Positions 1-16,690 of a stretch of 64,000 bases of DNA are shown in pieces (the stretch's first letter is position 1; each line of letters starts with the position of its first letter). The notes under the pieces are model-generated. The model saw only the letters and a list, made by a program, of their open reading frames with translations. It ran no database searches and was not told where the DNA came from. A program made the translations under genes and the position numbers. The stretch comes from JAPLJU01 sp036725345 (lineage in GTDB: Bacteria > Desulfobacterota > Syntrophia > Syntrophales > UBA2192), in the NCBI GenBank assembly GCA_036725345.1, contig DAIMEJ010000009.1, forward strand, positions 62,001-126,000, read 5' to 3'.

Positions 1-217
1 CGCCCATTTTATGCCCCACCATGTTTTCCGTGACGAAGACGGGGATGAATTTCTTGCCGTTATGAACGGCAAAGGTGAACCCGATCAGTTCCGGTACGAC
101 CGTCGACCGGCGGGACCAGGTTTTGATGACACTGCGGTCGCCCGAAGCCTCCGCCCGTCTGACTTTCTCCAGAAGTTTTTCCTCCACGTAAGGACCTTTT
201 TTAATCGAACGCGCCAC
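1..217 (-). CDS. rpsS: 30S ribosomal protein S19 (3' end cut by window)
   Basis: Small-subunit protein S19, which binds 16S rRNA in the 30S head with S13. About 72 codons are visible from a GTG start at 217; the C-terminus lies beyond the window edge. The N-terminus reads MARSIKKGPYV, typical of S19, followed by a basic RNA-binding core (VIKTWSRRSTVVPELIGF). It starts 3 bases after the rplB stop, so it is co-transcribed in the S10 operon (rplB-rpsS order). The identification is firm; only the truncation is a limit. Confidence 0.95.
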   Translation of the reverse strand, partial: MARSIKKGPYVEEKLLEKVRRAEASGDRSVIKTWSRRSTVVPELIGFTFAVHNGKKFIPVFVTENMVGHKMG

Positions 218-220
218 CGC

Positions 221-1042
221 TTAACCCCTCTTCTTGACGATGTATTTGTCGGTCGTTTTGTTCTTTCTCGTCTTGTATCCCTTCGTGGGCACACCCCAGG
301 GCGTACAGGGATGACGACCGCCCGAGGATTTCCCTTCACCGCCGCCCATGGGGTGATCGATCGGGTTCATGACGACCCCGCGGGTGTGCGGTTTTTTGCC
401 CAGCCATCGGTTCCGTCCGGCCTTGCCGATGCTGATGTTTTCATGCTCGATGTTGCCCACCTGTCCGACCGTAGCTTTGCAGTCCAGGAAAATCTTCCTG
501 ACCTCCCCCGACGGAAGGCGAACCTGGGCGTAGGCACCCTCTTTCGCCATGATCTGCCCGTAGGTTCCCGCGGAGCGGATCATCTGGGCCCCTTTGCCCA
601 CCTTGAGTTCCAGGTTGTGAATGAGGGATCCCATGGGAATGTTGCGAAGCGGCATGGTGTTGCCCGGCTTGATGTCGGCATAGTCGCTGCTGACGACCAC
701 GTCGCCCACGGCCATGGCGACCGGCGCGAGGATATAGCGTTTCTCCCCGTCCCGGTAATGGAGAAGGGCGATACGGGAGGACCGGTTCGGATCGTATTCG
801 ATGCTTTTGACCACGGCTTCCACGTCCCTCTTGTCACGCCTGAAATCGATGAGCCGGTACTTTCGCTTGTGGCCGCCCCCCATGTGCCAGCAGGTCACCC
901 GGCCGTGGTTGTTCCTGCCGCCCGTCCTCTTCAGGGGGCGCAGGAGGCTTTTTTCCGGTACCGTCTTGGTCACCTCGTCGAAGGCGAACCCCGTCTGGAA
1001 ACGTCTGCCCGGTGACGTCGGTTTATATTTCTTGATTGCCAT
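221..1042 (-). CDS. rplB: 50S ribosomal protein L2
   Basis: L2 (273 aa, full family length) is a primary 23S rRNA binder needed for subunit association and peptidyl-transferase assembly. It opens MAIKKYKPTSPGRR and carries the conserved C-terminal stretch around the functionally important histidine (NPIDHPMGGGEG). The C-terminal tail is strongly basic. It sits between rplW and rpsS with 12- and 3-base gaps, the classic S10 order. Nothing is unusual. Confidence 0.98.
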   Translation of the reverse strand: MAIKKYKPTSPGRRFQTGFAFDEVTKTVPEKSLLRPLKRTGGRNNHGRVTCWHMGGGHKRKYRLIDFRRDKRDVEAVVKSIEYDPNRSSRIALLHYRDGEKRYILAPVAMAVGDVVVSSDYADIKPGNTMPLRNIPMGSLIHNLELKVGKGAQMIRSAGTYGQIMAKEGAYAQVRLPSGEVRKIFLDCKATVGQVGNIEHENISIGKAGRNRWLGKKPHTRGVVMNPIDHPMGGGEGKSSGGRHPCTPWGVPTKGYKTRKNKTTDKYIVKKRG

Positions 1043-1054
1043 GTTAAAATGTCC

Positions 1055-1339
1055 TTACACTTTCTGGAAAATCTCGATGCTGCTGCCGGGAGCCAGGGTG
1101 ACGATGGCCTTTTTCCAGTCGCGTTTCCGGCCCATGACCCGCCCCACCCGCTTTTTCTTTCCGGCCATATTCATGGTCCTGACGTTGACGACCTTGACCT
1201 TGAAGAGTTTCTCCACGGCCTGGCCGATCTCGATCTTGTTGGCTCGCCGGTCCACTTCAAAGTGGTATTTGTTCGCCTCCCTGGCGAGCGTGGTCTTCTC
1301 CGTCACGAGCGGTCGCTTGATGACCTGATAGATTTCCAT
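1055..1339 (-). CDS. rplW: 50S ribosomal protein L23
   Basis: L23 (94 aa) lies at the peptide exit tunnel and is a docking site for trigger factor and SRP. The sequence has the typical N-terminal KRPLVTEKT motif and a basic central loop (GKKKRVGRVMGRKRDW). Its ATG overlaps the rplD stop by one base (TAATG), so translation of the two is probably coupled. Standard S10-operon neighbour. Confidence 0.97.
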   Translation of the reverse strand: MEIYQVIKRPLVTEKTTLAREANKYHFEVDRRANKIEIGQAVEKLFKVKVVNVRTMNMAGKKKRVGRVMGRKRDWKKAIVTLAPGSSIEIFQKV

Positions 1340-1962
1340 TATGCCGACAACGCCTCTTCTATCATTTTGATGGAGGGTTCCATGAGAACCAGGTGGTCGT
1401 ACTTCAGGAGATCATAGACGTTGATCCCCTCCGACCGCATCATCTTCACGTCCCTCAGGTTCCTCGAGGATTTTTCCAGGACGGGGGACGCTTCAGCCAG
1501 CACAAAGAGGGTCTTTTTGAGCCCGAAACGATCCAGAACCTCCTTGAACGCCTTGGTCTTGATCCCGGCCATCGGGAAATCCTTGAGAATCAGGATCTTC
1601 TCTTCGTTGACCTTCATGCTGAGCGCCGAGATGAGCGCCGCCCTTCTCGTCTTCTTGGGAACGGCATAGGCATAATCCCGGGGGTGGGGGCCGAAGACGA
1701 TGCCGCCGCCGCGCCACAGGGGAGACCGGATCGTGCCCACACGGGCCCGGCCCGTGCCCTTCTGGCGCCAGGGCTTGCGACCGCCGCCTTTGACCTCCCC
1801 GCGTCGCTTCGTCGAGTGGGTCCCGGCCCTGCGGCCGGCAAGCTGCATCCTCACCACGTCGTAGATGAGGTCCCTTTTGACTTCCGCCCCGAAAATGTCC
1901 TTGCGGAGCTCCACTTCGGAGACCTTGTTTCTATCGATATCGTATACTGCTAAAACCGGCAT
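1339..1962 (-). CDS. rplD: 50S ribosomal protein L4
   Basis: L4 (207 aa from the chosen start) binds 23S rRNA domain I and lines the exit tunnel; in enterobacteria it also represses the S10 operon. The sequence has the characteristic basic loop (GGGRKPWRQKGTGRAR) and downstream GGGIVFGPHPRDY. A GTG three codons upstream (1971) is possible, but the GGAG Shine-Dalgarno is well spaced only for the ATG at 1962 (MPVLAVYD). It follows rplC and precedes rplW. Confidence 0.96.
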   Translation of the reverse strand: MPVLAVYDIDRNKVSEVELRKDIFGAEVKRDLIYDVVRMQLAGRRAGTHSTKRRGEVKGGGRKPWRQKGTGRARVGTIRSPLWRGGGIVFGPHPRDYAYAVPKKTRRAALISALSMKVNEEKILILKDFPMAGIKTKAFKEVLDRFGLKKTLFVLAEASPVLEKSSRNLRDVKMMRSEGINVYDLLKYDHLVLMEPSIKMIEEALSA

Positions 1963-1990
1963 GTCCGACACGCTCCAGGTTTTTTGACCT

Positions 1991-2623
1991 TCAGGATTTC
2001 TTGACCGCCTTGCGAATCAGGACGATCCCGTTCTTGCTGCCCGGGACGGCTCCCTTGACCAGGATCACGTTGTTCTCCGCTCTCACTCCGACGACCCGGA
2101 GGTTCTGGACCGTTTTCCGCTTGTCGCCCATGTGACCCGGCAGCCGCTTCCCCTTGAAGACCCGGGAGGGATAGGCGCTCGCCCCGATGGAACCGGGGGC
2201 GCGGTGGAACATGGAGCCGTGGGAGGCCCTGCCGCCCCGGAACCCGTGACGCTTGACGCCGCCGGCGAACCCGCGGCCCTTCGTCGTCCCCGTGACATCC
2301 ACAAAGTCGCCGACCTCAAAGATCCCGGCCGTCAATTCCTGGCCCAGCTCGAACGCGTCGGGATCCGGAATCCTGAATTCACGGAGCACCCGGAAGAAGC
2401 CCTTGTTGACCTTGTTCTGATGTCCCTGAAGGGGTTTGGTCACGTTTTTCTGTTTCTTCCGCCCGAAGGCCAGCTGGACGGCATCGTATCCGTCGGTCGT
2501 CTGCGTTTTTTTCTGCATCACGACACAGGGCCCGGCCTCGATCACCGTGACCGGCACGGCCACGCCATCGTCGCCGAAGACCTGCGTCATGCCCAGTTTC
2601 TTGCCAATCAATCCTGTTCCCAT
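1991..2623 (-). CDS. rplC: 50S ribosomal protein L3
   Basis: L3 (210 aa) reaches toward the peptidyl-transferase centre and is among the first proteins in 50S assembly. The start is set at MGTGLIGKKLGMTQVF, the usual L3 N-terminus; the frame opens nine codons upstream without family support. The conserved central segment GTTKGRGFAGGVKRHGF and the HRAPGSIGASAYPSRVFKG region, including the Gln/Arg-rich tip, are present. It is downstream of rpsJ (80-base gap) and upstream of rplD. Confidence 0.97.
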   Translation of the reverse strand: MGTGLIGKKLGMTQVFGDDGVAVPVTVIEAGPCVVMQKKTQTTDGYDAVQLAFGRKKQKNVTKPLQGHQNKVNKGFFRVLREFRIPDPDAFELGQELTAGIFEVGDFVDVTGTTKGRGFAGGVKRHGFRGGRASHGSMFHRAPGSIGASAYPSRVFKGKRLPGHMGDKRKTVQNLRVVGVRAENNVILVKGAVPGSKNGIVLIRKAVKKS

Positions 2624-2703
2624 AAGCCCTGCAATCTCACAGAAAATCAAAAAAACAGGAGACGGACTCAGCGACCAAATCCATCTCCATGTTTGCGGTT
2701 TCC

Positions 2704-3012
2704 CTACAGCTTGATTTCGACATCGACGCCGGCGGAGAGATCCAGTTTCATGAGGGCATCAACGGTGGCCTGTGTCGGTTCGATGATGTCGATGAGTCGT
2801 TTGTGGGTCCGAATCTCGAACTGCTCCCGGGATTTCTTGTCCACGTGGGGAGAACGGTTCACGCAGTACTTGTTGATAACCGTCGGAAGCGGAATAGGGC
2901 CCGCCACGCGCGCCCCCGTTCTCTTCGCCGTGTCCACGATGTCTTCCGCGGACCGATCGAGTAACTTGTAGTCGTACGCCTTCAGTCGAATTCTTATTTT
3001 TTGATCAGCCAT
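2704..3012 (-). CDS. rpsJ: 30S ribosomal protein S10
   Basis: S10 (102 aa) is a 30S head protein that doubles as NusE, the NusB partner in transcription antitermination; nusB lies elsewhere in this window (39698). Conserved stretches IRIRLKAYD, GPIPLPT and RTHKRLIDI are visible. It starts 23 bases after tuf, so here the str and S10 operons are continuous, as in many bacteria outside the enterobacteria. Confidence 0.98.
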   Translation of the reverse strand: MADQKIRIRLKAYDYKLLDRSAEDIVDTAKRTGARVAGPIPLPTVINKYCVNRSPHVDKKSREQFEIRTHKRLIDIIEPTQATVDALMKLDLSAGVDVEIKL

Positions 3013-3035
3013 GTCCCGCTTACTCGAAGATGAAT

Positions 3036-4229
3036 TTACTCGATAATCTGAGCCACCACGCCGGCGCCGACGGTTTTCCCGCCTTCCCGGATGGCGAACC
3101 GAAGCCCCTGCTCCATGGCAATGGGCGTGATGAGATGGATTTCCATGCCCACGTTGTCACCGGGCATGACCATCTCGACACCCTCGGGGAGGGTCACCAC
3201 TCCCGTCACGTCCGTCGTTCTGAAATAGAACTGGGGCCGGTAGCCGCTGAAGAAAGGCGTGTGACGCCCGCCCTCCTCTTTCGTCAGGACGTAGACCGAC
3301 GCCTTGAACTTCGTGTGAGGCGTGATGGAACCCGGTTTGGCCACCACCTGGCCTCTTTCCACCTCTTCCCGCTTGGTTCCCCGGAGGAGTACGCCGATGT
3401 CGTCACCGGCGCGGCCCTCGTCGAGGGTCTTTCGGAACATCTCGACACCGGTGCAGACCGTCTTGAAGGTCGGCCGGATGCCGACGACCTCCACTTCCTC
3501 GCCGACCTTGATGATGCCGCGATCCACCCGGCCCGTCACGACGGTCCCGCGGCCGGAGATGCTGAACACATCACCGATGGGCATGAGGAAAGGCTTGTCC
3601 AGATCGCGAACAGGCTCAGGAACGTAGGCATCGACGGCGTCCATCAGTTCGAAAACACACTTCGCGTCGGGGGAATTGACATCGTCCGTCTCGAGGGCCT
3701 TGAGAGCAGAACCCCGGATGATCGGGGTCTTGTCCCCGGGGAACTCGTACTTGCTCAGGAGCTCCCGGAGCTCGAGCTCGACGAGATCGAGCAGCTCGGG
3801 GTCATCGACGAGGTCGACCTTGTTGAGGAAAACAACCATGGCGGGGACCTGAACCTGTCTTGCAAGGAGGATGTGCTCTCTCGTCTGCGGCATGGGGCCT
3901 TCCGACGCGGCGACGACCAGGATGGCGCCGTCCATGTGGGCAGCACCGGAGATCATGTTCTTGATGTAGTCCGAGTGCCCGGGGCAATCCACGTGCGCGT
4001 AATGGCGCTTCGCCGTCTCATACTCCACGTGGGCAACGTTGATCGTCACGCCCCGTTCCTTTTCCTCGGGCGCGTTGTCAATCATGTCGAATGAATAGAA
4101 CTGCGCCATACCTTTCTTGGAGAGGTGCTTGGTAATGGCAGCGGTCAATGTGGTCTTTCCGTGATCGACGTGCCCGATTGTCCCGATGTTTACGTGCGGC
4201 TTTGTCCTCTCGAATTTTTTCTTAGCCAT
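3036..4229 (-). CDS. tuf: Elongation factor Tu
   Basis: EF-Tu (397 aa) delivers aminoacyl-tRNA to the ribosome. The GTPase motifs are present: GHVDHGKT (G1), DCPGHSDY (G3) and NKVD (G4), followed by the two beta-barrel domains. Two in-frame ATGs lie close together; the AAGGAGG site is only 3 bases from the first but 9 bases from the second (4229, MAKKKFERTKPHVN), so the second is chosen. It lies in the str operon after fusA. No second tuf copy is seen beside the tRNA cluster at 19 kb, where tufB sits in many relatives. Confidence 0.98.
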   Translation of the reverse strand: MAKKKFERTKPHVNIGTIGHVDHGKTTLTAAITKHLSKKGMAQFYSFDMIDNAPEEKERGVTINVAHVEYETAKRHYAHVDCPGHSDYIKNMISGAAHMDGAILVVAASEGPMPQTREHILLARQVQVPAMVVFLNKVDLVDDPELLDLVELELRELLSKYEFPGDKTPIIRGSALKALETDDVNSPDAKCVFELMDAVDAYVPEPVRDLDKPFLMPIGDVFSISGRGTVVTGRVDRGIIKVGEEVEVVGIRPTFKTVCTGVEMFRKTLDEGRAGDDIGVLLRGTKREEVERGQVVAKPGSITPHTKFKASVYVLTKEEGGRHTPFFSGYRPQFYFRTTDVTGVVTLPEGVEMVMPGDNVGMEIHLITPIAMEQGLRFAIREGGKTVGAGVVAQIIE

Positions 4230-4269
4230 CTCCATCTACCTCCTTGCGATCAAAAAGATGAATCAATTG

Positions 4270-6372
4270 TTATTTCTTTTTTCCCCCTGTGTCGGTTGTT
4301 CTCCTCTGGATGACCTCCTTCGCCAGCTCCCCCGATACGGCGTTGTAGCAGAGAAACTGCATGGAGTAGGTGGCCCGCCCCTGGGTTTTCGACCTCAGGT
4401 CCGTCGCGTACCCGAACATCTCGGCGAGCGGTACTTCCGCGTTGACGGCCTCGGAACCCGGCCGGGACTCGATGCTGACAATCTTGCCCCGCCGGGCGGT
4501 CAGGTTCCCGATCACGTCCCCCAGGTATTCCTTGGGGACCACGACCTCCACGGACATCATCGGCTCCAGCAGGACCGGGTGGCCGCGTTTGGCGCCGTTT
4601 TTGAGCGCCATGGACGCGGCGATCTTGAAAGCTATTTCCGAAGAATCCACTTCGTGAAAGGAGCCATCCACGAGTCGGACCTTCAGGTCCACCATCGGGT
4701 AGCCGGCCAGCACCCCTTCTTCCATGGCCTCCTGGATGCCCTTGCCCACGGCCGGGATGAACTCCTTCGGGATGACACCGCCGATAATCTTGTTTTCGAA
4801 GGTCAGTCCCCGGCCCGGCTCGTTGGGCTCAATTTCGATCCAGACGTGGCCGTACTGCCCGCGGCCGCCGGACTGCCTGACGTATCTTCCCTCCGCCCGC
4901 ACCGGCTTGCGGATCGTCTCCTTGTAGGCCACCTGGGGGTTTCCGATGTTGGCCCCGAGGCCGGACTCCCTGGAGAGCCGGTCCACGATGATCTCCAGGT
5001 GGAGCTCCCCCATGCCCGAGATGAGCGTCTGGCCCGTTTCCCGATCTACCCGGACACTGAATGAGGGGTCCTCCCGCGCGATCTTCTGGAGCGCCACGTT
5101 CATCTTCTCTTCGTCGGCCTTCGTCTTGGGTTCGATGGCAATCGCGATAACGGGCTCAGGAAATTCCAGCGTTTCGAGCTTCAGGGGGTGATCCTGATCG
5201 CAGAGCGTGTCCCCCGTGGTCGTGTAATTCAGCCCCACGGCGGCGACGATGTCCCCGGTTCGGGCCTCCTTGATGTCCTCCCGCTTGTCGGCGTGCATCT
5301 TCAGAAGGCGTCCGACCCTCTCCCGCCTGTCCTTCGAGGCGTTGTAGACGTACGAGCCCGCTCTGAGAACGCCCGAGTACATCCGGAAAAATGTGAGCTG
5401 TCCCACGAAGGGATCCGTCAGGATCTTGAAGGCCAGGGCGGCAAAGGGCGCGTCATCGGATACCTCCCGCACGATATCGCGGTCCGTCGATCGGATGTCC
5501 TTTCCAACCACCGGCGGCATGTCCAGCGGTGAAGGCGCGAAAGCAACCACCGCGTCCAGCAGGAGCTGAATGCCCTTGTTCTTGAAGGCCGCGCCGCAGA
5601 GGACGGGGATGACCTTCATGGAACGGGTCAGCTTTCGGATGGCGCCTACGATTTCTTCTTGTGAAAGAGCGTGTTCATTCAAATATTTCTGCATCAAGTC
5701 CTCATCCAGATCGGAGATGGACTCGATCATTTTGTCGCGCTGCTTCGCTGCCTCTTCCAGAAGCTCCGGGGGAATGGGACCCACGGAATAATCGGTGCCC
5801 TTGACATCCCTGTCGTAGGTGACGGCCTCCATGCGAATGAGGTCCACCACGCCGGTGAACTTATCCTCCGAGCCGATGGGGATCTGGACGGGGACAGGAT
5901 TCGCTCCCAGGCGGTCCCGGATGGCCGCCACAACGCGCATGAAGTCGGCACCCACGCGGTCCATCTTGTTGACGAAGGCGATGCGCGGCACCCGGTATTT
6001 GTCCGCCTGCCGCCAGACCGCTTCGGACTGGGGTTCCACGCCTTCCACGGCGCTGAAAAGGGCCACGGCGCTGTCCAGAATACGGAGGGACCGTTCCACC
6101 TCGATCGTGAAGTCCACATGGCCCGGCGTGTCGATGATATTGATCCGGTGATCTTTCCACGAACAGGCCGTGGCCGCGGAGGTGATGGTGATGCCCCGCT
6201 CCTGTTCCTGCTCCATGTAGTCCATGACGGCGGTGCCGTCGTGGACTTCGCCCATCTTGTAGGAGATCCCCGTGTAGTACAGGATTCGCTCGGTCAGGGT
6301 GGTCTTCCCGGCGTCGATGTGGGCCATGATGCCGATATTACGGATGTGCGATAGGGGAATCTCCCGAGCCAC
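4270..6372 (-). CDS. fusA: Elongation factor G
   Basis: EF-G (700 aa, full length) is the GTPase that drives tRNA/mRNA translocation and, with RRF, ribosome recycling. G1 is AHIDAGKTTLTERIL, G3 DTPGHVDFT, G4 NKMDR, followed by domains II-V. The start is GTG at 6372 with only a weak GAG-type ribosome site. It is the third gene of the str operon. It has the canonical translocase sequence rather than the divergent FusA2 type. No frameshift is seen. Confidence 0.97.
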   Translation of the reverse strand: MAREIPLSHIRNIGIMAHIDAGKTTLTERILYYTGISYKMGEVHDGTAVMDYMEQEQERGITITSAATACSWKDHRINIIDTPGHVDFTIEVERSLRILDSAVALFSAVEGVEPQSEAVWRQADKYRVPRIAFVNKMDRVGADFMRVVAAIRDRLGANPVPVQIPIGSEDKFTGVVDLIRMEAVTYDRDVKGTDYSVGPIPPELLEEAAKQRDKMIESISDLDEDLMQKYLNEHALSQEEIVGAIRKLTRSMKVIPVLCGAAFKNKGIQLLLDAVVAFAPSPLDMPPVVGKDIRSTDRDIVREVSDDAPFAALAFKILTDPFVGQLTFFRMYSGVLRAGSYVYNASKDRRERVGRLLKMHADKREDIKEARTGDIVAAVGLNYTTTGDTLCDQDHPLKLETLEFPEPVIAIAIEPKTKADEEKMNVALQKIAREDPSFSVRVDRETGQTLISGMGELHLEIIVDRLSRESGLGANIGNPQVAYKETIRKPVRAEGRYVRQSGGRGQYGHVWIEIEPNEPGRGLTFENKIIGGVIPKEFIPAVGKGIQEAMEEGVLAGYPMVDLKVRLVDGSFHEVDSSEIAFKIAASMALKNGAKRGHPVLLEPMMSVEVVVPKEYLGDVIGNLTARRGKIVSIESRPGSEAVNAEVPLAEMFGYATDLRSKTQGRATYSMQFLCYNAVSGELAKEVIQRRTTDTGGKKK

Positions 6373-6403
6373 GTCTCAAGGTCCAGTAACTTTTAAAAGA
6401 GCG

Positions 6404-6874
6404 TTAGAATCGATAATGGGCAAAGGCCTTGTTGGCCTCCGCCATCTTGTGAACATCCTCTTTCTTCTTGATCGAGGCGCCGCGGTTGTTGGCCGCGTCG
6501 ATGAACTCGCCGGCGAGTTTTTCCTTCAACATCTTCTCGGAGCGGGCCCGGGCATGGAGAATCAGCCATCGCATGGCCAGAGCGAGCCTTCTCGAGGGGG
6601 CCACTTCCGTCGGGACCTGGTACGTCGCCCCGCCCACCCGTCTCGAACGAACTTCGATCACGGGTTTGACATTGCCCACGGCCTTCTCGAAGACCGCCAG
6701 GGGGGCTTCCTTCGCCCGCTTCTCGATTACACTGAAGGCCCCGTAGAGAATCCCCTCCGCGGTGCTTCGCTTGCCCTTTTTCATCAGGCAGTTGACAAAC
6801 TTGGCCACGAGTTCGCTGCCGTATTTGGCATCCGGCGTTATCTTTCGCTTGGCTATAACTCTTCTTCTCGGCAT
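6404..6874 (-). CDS. rpsG: 30S ribosomal protein S7
   Basis: S7 (156 aa) nucleates assembly of the 30S head and contacts E-site tRNA. It starts MPRRRVIAKRKITPD and carries the conserved VGGATYQVP beta-hairpin region. The gene begins 14 bases after rpsL and is followed by fusA after 31 bases, the standard str operon order. In enterobacteria S7 represses this operon at the rpsL-rpsG junction; the short junction here leaves little room for the same structure. Confidence 0.98.
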   Translation of the reverse strand: MPRRRVIAKRKITPDAKYGSELVAKFVNCLMKKGKRSTAEGILYGAFSVIEKRAKEAPLAVFEKAVGNVKPVIEVRSRRVGGATYQVPTEVAPSRRLALAMRWLILHARARSEKMLKEKLAGEFIDAANNRGASIKKKEDVHKMAEANKAFAHYRF

Positions 6875-6888
6875 TCTAAAATCCCTGA

Positions 6889-7260
6889 TTAACTGGACTT
6901 TTTCGTCCCGTACTTGGACCGGCTCTGTTTCCGGTCCTGAACCCCGACGGCATCCAGGGTCCCCCGTACGATGTGATAGCGAACACCCGGCAGATCCTTG
7001 ACTCGGCCGCCCCGAACCAGGACCACGGAGTGCTCCTGGAGGTTATGGCCGATACCGGGAATATAGGACGACACTTCGTATCCGCTCGTCAGACGAACCC
7101 TCGCTACTTTACGGAGGGCGGAGTTGGGTTTCTTGGGGGTGGTGGTGTACACCCGCACGCAGACCCCGCGCCGCTGCGGTGAGGAAACCAGGGCTGGCGC
7201 TTGCGTCTTTCTCACCATCTTTTTTCTGCCCTTCCGGATCAACTGGTTGATCGTCGGCAT
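6889..7260 (-). CDS. rpsL: 30S ribosomal protein S12
   Basis: S12 (123 aa) monitors codon-anticodon pairing in the decoding centre. The conserved loops TTPKKPNSALRK and GRVKDLPGVRYH, the sites where streptomycin-resistance changes occur in other bacteria, are present with wild-type-looking lysines. A good Shine-Dalgarno (GGAGG, 4-5 bases before ATG) is visible. It is the first gene of the str operon and is separated from rpoC by 61 bases that hold a small hairpin. Confidence 0.98.
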   Translation of the reverse strand: MPTINQLIRKGRKKMVRKTQAPALVSSPQRRGVCVRVYTTTPKKPNSALRKVARVRLTSGYEVSSYIPGIGHNLQEHSVVLVRGGRVKDLPGVRYHIVRGTLDAVGVQDRKQSRSKYGTKKSS

Positions 7261-7284
7261 TTCGCCTCCAACATCAGGATTTCA

Positions 7285-7300
7285 CCACCCAAACGGGTGG
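7285..7300 (-). promoter_or_regulatory. Small hairpin between rpoC and rpsL
   Basis: A perfect 6-bp stem (CCACCC/GGGTGG) with a 4-base loop lies in the 61-base rpoC-rpsL gap. It has no T-run on the minus strand, so it is not a good intrinsic terminator. It could be a processing site, attenuator or rpsL leader element. Structure seen; function inferred. Confidence 0.4.
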
Positions 7301-7321
7301 CGACGAAAGCTCAGTTTAGTA

Positions 7322-11443
<4,122 letters not shown>

Positions 11444-11460
11444 GGATTGCTTCTCCTTTT

Positions 11461-11530
11461 ATTTCAGGCATCAGGCATTGGGCTTCAGGCTTCCTCCTCA
11501 CCTGATGCCTGACGCCTGGTGCCTGGTTTC
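11461..11530 (-). repeat. Inverted repeat of degenerate CAGGC units between rpoB and rpoC
   Basis: The 89-base rpoB-rpoC gap is almost filled by CAGGC-rich degenerate repeats. Two perfect 12-base arms, TCAGGCATCAGG (11464-11475) and its complement (11501-11512), can form a stem with a 25-base loop. The loop holds further partial copies (TTCAGGCTTC), and another set (GACGCCTGGTGCCTGG) follows the right arm. It is composed unlike either gene and looks like a small dispersed repeat. A hairpin here could affect rpoC output. No coding potential is seen. Confidence 0.7.
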
Positions 11531-11532
11531 TA

Positions 11533-15615
<4,083 letters not shown>

Positions 15616-15646
15616 GGGTTCTTTAACCTCGAATGGCTTTGGTCCC

Positions 15647-15730
15647 GACCCCCTGCGGGGTCCTGTGGCCCGGGTCCCCGGCCCCCGTCGCGCGGGCGCC
15701 GGGGATTTCCCGGCCTATTTCCGGAGGCCG
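15647..15730 (-). promoter_or_regulatory. Hairpin array in the rplL-rpoB gap
   Basis: Three GC-rich stems fall in the 136-base gap: GACCCC/GGGGTC (15647-15662), a longer CCCCGGC/GCCGGGG stem with extra inner pairs (15676-15704), and CGGCCT/AGGCCG (15711-15730). None has a clear T-run. In other bacteria the rplL-rpoB gap holds a partial terminator and an RNase processing site that set the ribosomal-protein to polymerase ratio; that role is inferred here from position. Confidence 0.5.
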
Positions 15731-15751
15731 CCGTAGCGCTCCGCAGGCCGG

Positions 15752-16144
15752 TTACTTGATCTCCACGGAACCGCCGGCGGCTTCGACCTTCTTCTTGATG
15801 TCCTCGGCTTCCGCCTTGGGAATGCCTTCCTTCACGGGCTTCGGCACGCCGTCCACGAGATCCTTCGCCTCCTTGAGGCCCAGGCCGGTGATGGCCCGGA
15901 TCTCCTTGATCACCTGGATCTTCTGCTCCCCGAAACCGGTGAGGATCACGGTGAATTCCGTCTTCTCCTCCGCCGCAGCGGCAGCGGCAGCAGCGCCGCC
16001 GGGGGCCGCCGCGGCTACGGCCACCGGGGCGGCCGCCGAGACGCCGAATTTTTCTTCCAGCTCCTTCACGAGCTCGGAGAGCTCGAGAACCGTCATTCCC
16101 TCAATGAACTTGACCACATCTTCCTTTGTTATTTTCGCTGACAT
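15752..16144 (-). CDS. rplL: 50S ribosomal protein L7/L12
   Basis: The stalk protein L7/L12 (130 aa) forms dimers on L10 and recruits translation GTPases. An N-terminal dimerisation helix (VVKFIEGMTVLELSELVKEL) is followed by a flexible alanine-rich hinge (about residues 36-62) and the conserved C-terminal domain (GLGLKEAKDLVDGVPKPVKEG). It lies 21 bases after rplJ. The hinge is slightly longer than usual; otherwise typical. Confidence 0.97.
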   Translation of the reverse strand: MSAKITKEDVVKFIEGMTVLELSELVKELEEKFGVSAAAPVAVAAAAPGGAAAAAAAAEEKTEFTVILTGFGEQKIQVIKEIRAITGLGLKEAKDLVDGVPKPVKEGIPKAEAEDIKKKVEAAGGSVEIK

Positions 16145-16165
16145 GATTCCATCCCTTCCTGTAGG

Positions 16166-16690
16166 TTAGTTTTCTTTTTCTCTCTTTTCGCGATACGCGT
16201 TCAGGACCTGCACGAGGCTTCTCGGCACAGCGGCAAGCACATGGACCATGGAGGCCTGCGCGCCCACGAAAACGGACAGGAGCTTCGCGATGAGCACTTC
16301 CCTCGAGGGGAGGCTCGCCAGCGCCTCGAGCTGCTTGCGGTCGAGGAGCTTCCCCCCCATCATGCCGACCTTGACGTCCAATTCGGCGTTCTTCTTGGCA
16401 AACTCGCTCAGAATCTTGGTCGGCGCCACGACGTCTTCGTAGGTCAGCACGACGGCCAGAGGCCCCCGCAGATGACCCTTCAACCCTTCGTAGTCCGTTT
16501 TCTCCGAGGCAATCCCGAACAGGGTGTTCTTGATGACCCGGAACTCGGTGCCGGCCTTGCGGAGCTCATTGCGAAGGGCGTTGATCTTCTCGACATTCAT
16601 GCCGGTGTAGCCTGCGAGGATGGCCAGCTGCGCCTTCCTGAGCTTGTCCTGAAGCTCGGCAATGGTTTTCTCTTTTGTCTGTTTGTCCAA
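16166..16690 (-). CDS. rplJ: 50S ribosomal protein L10
   Basis: L10 (174 aa) anchors L7/L12 dimers to the ribosome and, in complex with them, represses its own operon by binding the leader. The N-terminal RNA-binding domain (LAGYTGMNVEKINALRNELRK-type) and C-terminal helix for L7/L12 binding are present. A strong AGGAGG site precedes the ATG. The 315-base upstream gap holds the probable L10 leader. Confidence 0.96.
   Translation of the reverse strand: MDKQTKEKTIAELQDKLRKAQLAILAGYTGMNVEKINALRNELRKAGTEFRVIKNTLFGIASEKTDYEGLKGHLRGPLAVVLTYEDVVAPTKILSEFAKKNAELDVKVGMMGGKLLDRKQLEALASLPSREVLIAKLLSVFVGAQASMVHVLAAVPRSLVQVLNAYREKREKEN

Noticed and set aside
15966..16035. Alanine-rich repeat in rplL as a possible expansion
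   Set aside because: An alanine-rich hinge is normal for L7/L12.
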